Shown: positions 1 through 4,725 of the stretch, in pieces
Position numbering within the stretch: the first letter of the stretch is position 1
How the letters are laid out: every line of letters starts with the position of its first letter
Assembly (NCBI GenBank): GCA_964535835.1
Contig: CAZHUZ010000020.1
Span: 1-11,772 of the forward strand
Direction: 5' to 3'
Origin: JAPUDQ01 sp964535835
GTDB lineage: Bacteria; Patescibacteriota; Saccharimonadia; Saccharimonadales; Saccharimonadaceae
Length of the DNA stretch: 11,772 nucleotides
Made by a program: the position numbers and the translations under genes
Notes under the pieces: model-generated
Database searches by the model: none
The model's input: the letters and a program-made list of their open reading frames with translations, nothing else
What the model was told of the DNA's origin: nothing

Positions 1-206
1 GAGCATGATTTGATAATCCGCTCATTCTCGAGTTCGTCGAGACGTTTGCTGAGAGTACGAGGGTTGAGGCCAGAAATTGATTTTTCGAGCTGACCGAAGC
101 GCTTGGCATCGTCAGCTAGCTCACGGATGATGAGCGCAGTCCATTTATTGCCGAGGATACACATGGCTGTTTTGATATCACACGGCGCAGAATTATTTAT
201 ATCCAT
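1..206 (-). CDS. HxlR-family transcriptional regulator, N-terminal part (runs off the window)
   Basis: The minus strand opens with an ATG at 206 and stays open for 68 codons to the window edge. The translation begins MDINNSAPCDIKTAMCIL and continues with GNKWTALIIRELADDAKRFG and LNPRTLSKRLDELE. This is the HxlR winged-helix pattern: an N-terminal Cys, a G-KW-x-IIREL helix, an F-x-QLEKSI-G segment, then the recognition helix (N-P-R-T-L-S-K-R-L). The family are dimeric one- or two-component-like repressors or activators, often sensing electrophiles or redox stress through the N-terminal Cys (here Cys9). It is divergent from a flavin reductase gene, the usual arrangement in which an HxlR protein controls its neighbour, so it probably regulates 278-838 and itself. 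No convincing Shine-Dalgarno precedes the ATG. The C-terminal half lies outside the window. Family assignment is confident; the effector is unknown. Confidence 0.85.
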   Translation of the reverse strand, partial: MDINNSAPCDIKTAMCILGNKWTALIIRELADDAKRFGQLEKSISGLNPRTLSKRLDELENERIIKSC

Positions 207-213
207 ATTTTAC

Positions 214-242
214 TTTACTTTGTATAGTGAGGTCGTTATACT
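214..242 (+). promoter_or_regulatory. Candidate promoter of the FMN reductase gene
   Basis: A -35-like TTTACT (214-219) and a good -10 TATACT (237-242) are separated by 17 bp, giving a transcript starting near 249 with a short leader containing the Shine-Dalgarno. The -10 lies inside the palindrome at 237-260. Assigned by eye. Confidence 0.5.
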
Positions 243-260
243 TTTACTATATAAAGTATA
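237..260. promoter_or_regulatory. Palindromic operator candidate between hxlR and FMN reductase
   Basis: TATACTTT (237-244) and AAAGTATA (253-260) form a perfect 8+8 inverted repeat around an 8-bp centre. A second related element lies upstream: ACTTTGTATAGT (217-228) matches the reverse complement of ACTATATAAAGT (246-257) at 11 of 12 positions. The palindrome overlaps the -10 and start region of the reductase promoter, so a bound dimer would block transcription. An HxlR-type regulator starts 30 bp away, which makes it the obvious candidate binder; that link is inferred. Confidence 0.5.
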
Positions 261-277
261 GCAAAGAGAGGGATAAA

Positions 278-838
278 ATGAAACTAGGTATTATCATCGG
301 TAGTATTCGTGAGGGGCGTAGCTCACAGCATTTGGCCGCATTGGTCGAGAAACAGGCAAATAATCTGGATGGTGTCGAAACAACAGTTCTTGATCTACGT
401 GATTTCAATCTGCCAATGTTTAATGAGGCGATCTCACCGAAATATAATCCAAATCGCCGTACCAATACTGAGGGCAAAAAATGGCTCGACGCATTGTCGG
501 CTCAAGATGCATTTGTCATTGTGAGCCCTGAGTATAACCGAGCGGTTCCTGGCGTGCTCAAAAATGCCTTTGACTACATTGCTCACGAGGTTAGTGACAA
601 ACCATTCGCACTTATTAGTCATGGTTCATACAATGGAGGATTTACTTTAGCAAACCTCCGTGTCATGGTGCCTGAGCTGGGCGGTATATCGATACCTGCG
701 ATGATCGGTATCCAGTACGGACAATTTGATGAAAAAGGTACCTATATAGGTGATGAATCTACTCTAACTGGTCGTATTGACAGCCAGCTCGCTGACCTTC
801 GTCGCTATAGTGAGGCGCTTATGTCTGTTCGTAACTAG
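278..838 (+). CDS. NADPH-dependent FMN reductase family flavoprotein
   Basis: A 186-residue flavodoxin-fold protein of the NADPH-dependent FMN reductase family (azoreductase / chromate and quinone reductase type). It opens with a beta strand and phosphate-binding loop, KLGIIIGSIREGRSS (residues 2-16), and has the family signature SPEYNRAVPGVLKNAFDYI (83-101), which holds the FMN isoalloxazine ring. These cytosolic enzymes bind FMN and move electrons from NAD(P)H to flavins, quinones or azo dyes. The ATG at 278 is chosen over upstream in-frame codons (from 227) because a GAGAGG Shine-Dalgarno (265-272 region) precedes it and the family begins at this strand. It is divergently transcribed from an HxlR regulator, a common pairing for electrophile or redox stress response. 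No clear intrinsic terminator follows. The physiological substrate cannot be read from sequence. Confidence 0.9.
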   Translation: MKLGIIIGSIREGRSSQHLAALVEKQANNLDGVETTVLDLRDFNLPMFNEAISPKYNPNRRTNTEGKKWLDALSAQDAFVIVSPEYNRAVPGVLKNAFDYIAHEVSDKPFALISHGSYNGGFTLANLRVMVPELGGISIPAMIGIQYGQFDEKGTYIGDESTLTGRIDSQLADLRRYSEALMSVRN

Positions 839-1070
839 TCGGCGGCCGTTGTCTTACTAGTGAGCTTTCATTCAAAGAGAGCTTAGCATCGATTCATCAT
901 CACCTCGACGGGAGACGTGTCTTATAGATCAGATTTGCTTCTCGAGCTCGCTGAAATCTATCGAGGTTTTAACGAGTAAATCTTTGAGCAAGACAAATCT
1001 GCTCCCGGGAGTGATGGTGCTTTTGCCTGTGGATTGGCTGAAAAATTCAGGTAATTTCCGGCAACGGCTG

Positions 1071-1076
1071 TATAAT
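1071..1076 (+). promoter_or_regulatory. -10 element of gdhA
   Basis: A perfect TATAAT lies 27 bp upstream of the gdhA ATG, predicting a leader of about 20 nt that carries the Shine-Dalgarno. No good -35 is visible at 16-18 bp, so the promoter may be activator-dependent. Confidence 0.55.
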
Positions 1077-1103
1077 TGACCGTACCTAAATGGGGGAGTG
1101 AGT

Positions 1104-2285
1104 ATGAATATGCTTGAGAGCACGCTGGCGATGTTCGATTATGTGTCTGAGGGGTTGGGACTCGACGATGATGCCAAGCGATCATTGATTGAGCCACAGG
1201 CAGAGCATCATTTTGAAATAACGGTTGATGATATTACTCATCAGGCGTACCGCGTGCAACATAGCAACAAACGTGGGCCGTACAAGGGTGGTATTCGGTT
1301 TCATCCCCATGTTGATAGCAGTGAGGTACGGGCGCTGGCGACACTGATGAGTATCAAATGCGCTGCCGTAAATATACCTATGGGCGGTGGTAAAGGCGGC
1401 GTAGCGTTTGATCCGCGCGAGTATACTGACGAGCATGTCGAAAAAGTATCGAGAGCATATGTGCGTGCACTTGAGCAACATATTGGTCCCGACAAGGATG
1501 TACCTGCGCCAGATGTCAACACGGACGGTGCGGTGATTGATTGGATGGTAGATGAATTTGAGCAGTTGACAGGCGATACATCAAAAGCTAGCTTTACCGG
1601 TAAATCACTCCAAAATGGCGGATCAGAAGGTCGTATAGAAGCAACCGGACGTGGCGGGATGATTGCGCTACGCGAATATTGTGCGCTCAGAGGTATTAAG
1701 ACACAAGGAATGACAATTGCACTGCAGGGGATAGGCAATGTCGGTTTTTACTTTGCTCAGTTGGCCGAACGAGAACTCGGTGCGCGTATCGTAGCGGTTG
1801 CAAATTCACGCAAGATGGTGCGTTTGCAAGGAGCATCCTTGCAAGACAGGCAGTTTTCAAAAGAGGTAATTGATCAATTGGGTGAAGCTGCAGGTAGCCC
1901 TGAGGATATCATAGAAATCGACGCTGATGTGCTAGTGTTGGCGGCTCTCGGTGATGTCATCGATGGCGGCAATCAGGCCCTCGTCAAAGCAGATCATGTA
2001 CTAGAGCTCGCCAACGGACCAGTTGACTATGAGGCGTTCATTGCTATGGAATCTCGAGGAGTTACCATCGTACCAGATGTGATCGCCAACGCTGGTGGTG
2101 TGATCGTTAGTTACCTTGAATGGGTGCAAAATCGTCGCCACCAACACTGGAGTGAATTGAGAGTTAATGATGAGCTCGATCGTATCATGACACAGGCTGT
2201 ACAGGAGGCATACGCCCGAGCAGATAGTCGCATGATCCCTCTCAAGCAAGCAGCATTTGAAATTGCAATACAGAGGCTACTGTGA
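1104..2285 (+). CDS. gdhA: Glutamate dehydrogenase (Glu/Leu/Phe/Val dehydrogenase family)
   Basis: A cytosolic oxidoreductase interconverting glutamate and 2-oxoglutarate plus ammonium with NAD(P)H. The 393 residues are somewhat short for the family (about 415-450). The dimerisation/substrate domain shows RGPYKGGIRFHP (Lys61), MSIKCAAVNIPMGGGKGG (Lys85 and catalytic Lys97) and PAPDVNT (catalytic Asp137). A TGRGG segment (181-185) leads into the Rossmann domain with GIGNVG (209-214). After strand beta-2 the sequence reads VANSRK: the acidic residue usual in NAD-specific forms is absent and basic residues follow, which hints at NADP use (inference). Three starts are possible: GTG 1098 sits on top of the GGGGGAG Shine-Dalgarno and ATG 1110 is too far, so ATG 1104, 5 nt from GGAG, is chosen. 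Overall length favours glutamate over leucine dehydrogenase. It is monocistronic, with its own -10 upstream and a separate ncRNA promoter downstream. Confidence 0.92.
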   Translation: MNMLESTLAMFDYVSEGLGLDDDAKRSLIEPQAEHHFEITVDDITHQAYRVQHSNKRGPYKGGIRFHPHVDSSEVRALATLMSIKCAAVNIPMGGGKGGVAFDPREYTDEHVEKVSRAYVRALEQHIGPDKDVPAPDVNTDGAVIDWMVDEFEQLTGDTSKASFTGKSLQNGGSEGRIEATGRGGMIALREYCALRGIKTQGMTIALQGIGNVGFYFAQLAERELGARIVAVANSRKMVRLQGASLQDRQFSKEVIDQLGEAAGSPEDIIEIDADVLVLAALGDVIDGGNQALVKADHVLELANGPVDYEAFIAMESRGVTIVPDVIANAGGVIVSYLEWVQNRRHQHWSELRVNDELDRIMTQAVQEAYARADSRMIPLKQAAFEIAIQRLL

Positions 2286-2299
2286 CATACCCATTGACT

Positions 2300-2327
2300 T
2301 TGTCATCAGATAAGCGTTTTATAAGAT
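2300..2327 (+). promoter_or_regulatory. Promoter of the structured ncRNA
   Basis: TTGTCA (2300-2305; 5 of 6 to consensus) and TAAGAT (2322-2327; 4 of 6) are separated by 16 bp, placing the start near 2334. An alternative is TTGACT (2294-2299) with TATAAG (2320-2325), 20 bp apart. No coding start follows, only the highly paired segment. Confidence 0.5.
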
Positions 2328-2665
2328 AGTCAGTGCACCTACGAGTAGATGGAGTGGGCCGTGATACTGTATATCATCGGCAGCAAACGTGTCTGGGCAC
2401 CACCTCTGATGAGGGAGGCAGTCTGGGCTCCGGATCTGTATCGTGAGTCGCCCTATATTCCGTGGAGTTCGCGGAAGAGGCGTCCATGATTTCAGATCAC
2501 AGCAGGCGCCCCACCCAGGCTTTTCGTCCCGTACAGGATGCAGACCGACGTCGCGTGATGCATCGGCCTCATCCTTCGGGCAAAAAACCCACAGGAGGAC
2601 GCAAGACCTCGTAGCTCTTCATCGGGGAGCACGAACACCGCGCGTGTGATCGATCATGATCACGA

Positions 2666-2695
2666 GCTCGGGTGTGACATGTGTCGCACCCGAGC
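2666..2695 (+). promoter_or_regulatory. 13-bp hairpin overlapping the ncRNA terminator (possible antiterminator)
   Basis: Positions 2666-2678 pair with 2683-2695 around an ATGT tetraloop (13 bp with one G-T pair; GCTCGGGTG pairs with CACCCGAGC at the base). Its 3' arm shares 2691-2695 with the 5' arm of the terminator, so the two hairpins cannot form together. It has no adjacent U tract and so is not itself the terminator. Confidence 0.55.
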
Positions 2696-2712
2696 CGCGC
2701 GGCTCGTTTTTT
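2691..2712 (+). terminator. Rho-independent terminator of the ncRNA
   Basis: CGAGCC (2691-2696), loop GCGC and GGCTCG (2701-2706) are followed directly by six T (2707-2712). This is a classic GC-rich stem plus U tract, ending transcription 20 bp before the orn start. Confidence 0.85.
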
Positions 2713-2720
2713 GTTTGGGG

Positions 2721-2726
2721 TACAAT
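2721..2726 (+). promoter_or_regulatory. -10 element of orn, leaderless arrangement
   Basis: TACAAT is followed by exactly 6 nt and then the ATG at 2733. Transcription would start at or next to the A of the ATG. No Shine-Dalgarno is present and no good -35 is visible. Confidence 0.6.
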
Positions 2727-2732
2727 AGTGAT

Positions 2733-3275
2733 ATGACAAAACACGCAACGGTACTATGGATGGATCTAGAGATGACGGGGCTGGACCCTGAGGGTGATCG
2801 CATCCTCGAGGTGGCGGCGATCGCGACTGACTGGCAATTTGAGGAGATAGCGACATATACGGCCGTCAAAAAAGTTGATCCACAGCTCCTGGGTGAGCGC
2901 ATGCAGGTATCCAAAGCGTTTTGGGATCTCAACTCTACGGTACGTGACGCACTGGTGTCACAAAATGCCGGGGGCAAAGATAGTGAGACGGTTGAGTCTG
3001 AGCTGATCACGTTTATCGATCAGCATTTTGAGGTAGGTACACGTATATTGCTGGCGGGAAATTCCATCCACCAGGATCGACGATTTATCGTGCGTGAATG
3101 GCCACGACTTGATGAGAGACTACACTATCGTATGCTAGATGTCAGTGCCTGGAAGGTCGTGTTTGAGGGCAAATATCGCAAAAAATTTGCCAAACCTGAA
3201 TCGCATCGTGCGCTCGAAGACATCCGCGGCAGTATCGAAGAGCTGCAGTATTATTTGAAAAAAGTGAAAATCTAA
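2733..3275 (+). CDS. orn: Oligoribonuclease (DEDDh 3'-5' exoribonuclease)
   Basis: A 180-residue protein, the same size as E. coli Orn (181). It degrades 2-5-nt RNAs (including pGpG) to mononucleotides in the cytosol, the last step of RNA turnover. The DEDDh metal and catalytic set is complete: Asp11 and Glu13 in WMDLEMTGLD, Asp115 in GNSIHQDRRF, His158 and Asp163 in HRALEDIRGSIEELQYY. The open frame extends upstream to 2646, but that part covers the terminator hairpin and promoter of the preceding RNA, and the family starts at the strand around TVLWMDLE, so ATG 2733 is the start. It lies 6 nt after a TACAAT box with no Shine-Dalgarno, suggesting a leaderless mRNA. Orn is conserved in gammaproteobacteria and actinobacteria; in CPR bacteria it fits a minimal RNA-decay kit. 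The function call is secure. Confidence 0.95.
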   Translation: MTKHATVLWMDLEMTGLDPEGDRILEVAAIATDWQFEEIATYTAVKKVDPQLLGERMQVSKAFWDLNSTVRDALVSQNAGGKDSETVESELITFIDQHFEVGTRILLAGNSIHQDRRFIVREWPRLDERLHYRMLDVSAWKVVFEGKYRKKFAKPESHRALEDIRGSIEELQYYLKKVKI

Positions 3276-3289
3276 AAACTGGCTATCAT

Positions 3290-3473
3290 TGGCAGAATCC
3301 TAGCTCATATCTGATGGACACCGGCTTCCGCACGCCGTGATCCATATCGCCCATTTTCACCGAAAAGCTGCGGGATCGCTCTGCTTGGTCCTCGCTTTGT
3401 CGGGAACATGGGCGGTATGACTCTCGGGTTTGTGCAGATGGTGATCTCACAGATATGTGCTAGGATTCTGCCA
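3290..3473. repeat. 184-bp near-perfect inverted repeat (MITE-like or giant hairpin RNA)
   Basis: The 24-nt ends (3290-3313 and 3450-3473; starting TGGCAGAATCC and ending GGATTCTGCCA) are complementary at 23 of 24 positions. Further in, 3343-3358 pairs with 3404-3419 with one mismatch and one G-T pair, and 3360-3368 pairs with 3394-3403 with one bulge. Only the segments 3314-3342 and 3420-3449 pair poorly. The pattern fits a small non-autonomous transposon (MITE) or a long hairpin RNA. There is no ORF, no T tract at the 3' end and no target-site duplication that I can see. Confidence 0.75.
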
Positions 3474-3488
3474 GACTAAGTTACCATA

Positions 3489-3503
3489 GTTTGCGCAGCA
3501 AAC
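3489..3503. promoter_or_regulatory. Palindrome GTTTGC-GCA-GCAAAC overlapping the -35 of the ilvA attenuator
   Basis: A perfect 6+6 inverted repeat with a 3-bp centre, located about 12 bp upstream of the TATAGT box (3515-3520), so it covers the expected -35. It could be an operator. The same hexamers recur at 3539-3544 and 3580-3585 inside the leader. Confidence 0.4.
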
Positions 3504-3514
3504 ATGAATAGTAG

Positions 3515-3520
3515 TATAGT
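3515..3520 (+). promoter_or_regulatory. -10 element of the ilvA leader, leaderless arrangement
   Basis: TATAGT is followed by exactly 6 nt and then ATG 3527 of the leader peptide. The -35 region is weak (TTGCGC, 18 bp upstream) and sits within the palindrome 3489-3503. Confidence 0.6.
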
Positions 3521-3526
3521 AGCCGT

Positions 3527-3589
3527 ATGAATTATCAGGCAAACGCCATTATTATCGGCATCACGAGAGACTGCCGGTTGTTTGCATAG
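3527..3589 (+). CDS. Isoleucine-rich leader peptide of the ilvA attenuator
   Basis: A 20-codon ORF ending in TAG at 3587-3589. Residues 7-13 read AIIIGIT: four Ile codons (ATT, ATT, ATC at 3548-3556 and ATC at 3560-3562) and one Thr within seven codons. It starts with ATG 6 nt after a TATAGT box and has no Shine-Dalgarno. Downstream lie an antiterminator/terminator pair and then a threonine-dehydratase-like gene, the committed enzyme of isoleucine synthesis. The peptide itself probably has no function; its translation would sense charged tRNA-Ile. The stop codon is placed so that a ribosome there covers the antiterminator segment 3570-3577, while a ribosome stalled at the Ile codons leaves it free. 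It is too short to be found by ordinary gene callers. Function is inferred from architecture. Confidence 0.7.
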   Translation: MNYQANAIIIGITRDCRLFA

Positions 3590-3633
3590 TTAGTACAAAA
3601 TCACAATCATCACCCGGCAGTAGCCGGTTTTTT
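3556..3633 (+). promoter_or_regulatory. Transcription attenuator (protector / antiterminator / terminator) of ilvA
   Basis: Four segments occur in trp-like order. Segment 1 is CGGCA (3556-3560). Segment 2 is ACTGCCGG (3570-3577). Segment 3 is CCGGCAGT (3614-3621). Segment 4 is GCCGG (3623-3627), followed by six T. Pairing 1:2 (5 bp, strengthened by GCAAAC 3539-3544 with GTTTGC 3580-3585) is the protector. Pairing 2:3 is a perfect 8-bp antiterminator. Pairing 3:4 is the terminator. 1:2 and 2:3 exclude each other, as do 2:3 and 3:4. The Ile codons overlap or precede segment 1. Confidence 0.7.
3614..3633 (+). terminator. Intrinsic terminator within the ilvA attenuator
   Basis: CCGGC (3614-3618), loop AGTA, GCCGG (3623-3627), then TTTTTT (3628-3633). 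It lies 20 bp before the ilvA start, so it must be conditional for the gene to be expressed. Confidence 0.8.
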
Positions 3634-3653
3634 AATGTAAAAGGAGCATGAAT

Positions 3654-4703
3654 ATGACGATGGTAGCGCAGCAACAAATAACAAATGAGGTGAAATGTAA
3701 CAGAACAGTCGGAGGGCTATGGGATGAAATACGTCCGTATAGTCGATCAATCACGACAACTATTCAGAGTTATCTGCCAGATGGCCGCCCACTCATAGCT
3801 GGAGATGCAACTGGCCTGCCAAGCGGTTCATTTAAAGAGCGTGGGGCGGTTGCGAAAATGCGCGAAGTCTACGGAGAGGGTCATAGAGATGTCGTGACGG
3901 CAAGTGCCGGTAACTTTGCAGCGGGGGTGGCGTTGGGGGCAAGGGCGCTCGGTATGAATGCTGAGGTTTTTGTACCGATTGGCACACCCGAAGTGAAGAA
4001 ACAAAATATTATGCGACTGGGAGCTGGAGCGGTGCGAGTACGCGAACTGGCTGAGACATTTGAGGAGTCGCGTATGATGGCACAGGAGTATGCTGATGAA
4101 TACGATTCAGTCATGGTTGAGCCGTTTGATGATGAGATGGTGGCACTAGGACAGGGGACGATTGCCTATGAGTTACTAAAAAAGCATCCGTCTATAGAGC
4201 ATTTACTTGTACCAGCCGGTGGCGGAGGCTTGGCGGCCGGTTGCATTGAAGCGATTAGGCAGGCGGGGCTACGTGCAAAAGTATATGGTGTTAAGCTTCG
4301 TAGTGAACAGGAGCTGTGCGAAGGGGCAAATGTTGTTGAGCTGGGTACCGTTGCGCGACGGACGATTGAACACAATAAAGAACTATGGGGTGGGTTGCTT
4401 TTAGTTGACCCTATTGATGTGGGGCAACGTGTCGCCGAAGAAGATGCGGTGAGGGCGGAGCATGCTGAAGCGATGGGAGGGGTCGCCTATGATCGTTACC
4501 CTGAGGCGACTGCGCTTCTTGGTGCTGCCGCGGCGCATCGCTATTTTGCATCGATGAGAGGGGTAATGGCGACGATCGTGACGGGATCAAGCGCAGACCA
4601 GACGAATCTCGATCGACTTCATAGTCATGTCACGAACAATCGAATAACGACACCATCACGAAAAATGTGGATAGCAAGCGGTGAACAATTACGAGGTCGA
4701 TGA
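3654..4703 (+). CDS. ilvA: Threonine dehydratase-like PLP enzyme (threonine ammonia-lyase)
   Basis: A 349-residue fold-type II PLP enzyme. The Schiff-base lysine is Lys61 in GSFKERGA, SAGNFAAG (84-91) cradles the cofactor, and AGGGGLAAG (188-196) binds its phosphate. This set is typical of threonine/serine dehydratases, which convert threonine to 2-oxobutyrate and ammonia, the first step of isoleucine synthesis; racemase or threonine synthase activity cannot be excluded by motif alone. The length matches the catalytic domain only (TdcB type): the C-terminal ACT domains that give IlvA feedback inhibition by isoleucine are absent. ATG 3654 is chosen because AAGGAG (3641-3646) lies 7 nt upstream; ATG 3648 is only 1 nt from it. 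The Ile-codon attenuator upstream supports the biosynthetic role and gives regulation that the missing ACT domain cannot. capA follows 22 bp later with its own promoter. Confidence 0.82.
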   Translation: MTMVAQQQITNEVKCNRTVGGLWDEIRPYSRSITTTIQSYLPDGRPLIAGDATGLPSGSFKERGAVAKMREVYGEGHRDVVTASAGNFAAGVALGARALGMNAEVFVPIGTPEVKKQNIMRLGAGAVRVRELAETFEESRMMAQEYADEYDSVMVEPFDDEMVALGQGTIAYELLKKHPSIEHLLVPAGGGGLAAGCIEAIRQAGLRAKVYGVKLRSEQELCEGANVVELGTVARRTIEHNKELWGGLLLVDPIDVGQRVAEEDAVRAEHAEAMGGVAYDRYPEATALLGAAAAHRYFASMRGVMATIVTGSSADQTNLDRLHSHVTNNRITTPSRKMWIASGEQLRGR

Positions 4704-4713
4704 GCGGCAGTGA

Positions 4714-4719
4714 TACACT
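4714..4719 (+). promoter_or_regulatory. -10 element of capA, leaderless arrangement
   Basis: TACACT, preceded by TGA (extended -10 type TGn), is followed by exactly 6 nt and ATG 4726. It lies within the 22-bp gap after ilvA. No Shine-Dalgarno is seen. Confidence 0.6.
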
Positions 4720-4725
4720 AGGTAT

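Larger units (their letters stand above)
2334..2712 (+). ncRNA. Unidentified structured RNA between gdhA and orn (about 380 nt)
   Basis: This stretch has no convincing ORF but starts after a promoter and ends in an intrinsic terminator. Helices I can draw: closing stem CTACGAG (2339-2345) with CTCGTAG (2608-2614); hairpin 2358-2366/2372-2381 with one bulge; hairpin CCTC/GAGG (2403-2406/2411-2414); long-range helix AGTCTGGG (2420-2427) with CCCAGGCT (2514-2521), including one G-T pair; and a 66-nt compound hairpin in four stacked pieces (2433-2438/2493-2498, 2440-2445/2485-2490, 2449-2452/2479-2482, 2460-2464/2470-2474). Further stems are CGTCC/GGACG (2525-2529/2597-2601), GATGCA/TGCATC (2537-2542/2559-2564) and GTGATC/GATCAC (2646-2651/2658-2663). 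GTCTGGGC occurs twice, 30 bp apart (2391 and 2421). Part of the GAGG...GTCTGGGCTCC segment recalls RNase P region CR-I, but the other RNase P motifs are missing, and tmRNA and SRP cores are absent. The size fits RNase P or tmRNA, so a very divergent version is not excluded. Confidence 0.65.

Noticed and set aside
834..861. Terminator hairpin after the FMN reductase gene
   Set aside because: ACTAGT occurs on both sides of a 16-nt loop, but the stem is only 6 bp of mixed composition and no T tract follows.
2443..2649. 68-codon ORF inside the ncRNA
   Set aside because: Low-complexity Arg/Pro/His-rich translation with no Shine-Dalgarno or leaderless box; it overlaps the paired segments and is best explained as chance.
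2334..2712. RNase P RNA (rnpB), suggested by GAGGGAGGCAGTCTGGGCTCC and a matching CCCAGGCTT
   Set aside because: The 5' and 3' strands of a P4-like helix are there, but they lie only about 90 nt apart, the A-rich J3/4 is altered, and the CR-II/III (GGTAAGAG-like) and CR-IV motifs are missing. I keep it as unidentified rather than name it.
2334..2712. tmRNA
   Set aside because: No tRNA-like 5'/3' ends, no T-arm with a GTTCGA-type loop, and no tag ORF ending in an Ala-Leu-Ala-Ala-like sequence.
2646..2732. N-terminal extension of Orn in the open frame
   Set aside because: The extension would be encoded by the ncRNA terminator and the orn -10 box, and Orn homologues begin at the residue encoded from 2733.
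3290..3473. Insertion sequence with transposase
   Set aside because: The inverted repeat is only 184 bp and holds no reading frame of useful length; at most it is a non-autonomous element.
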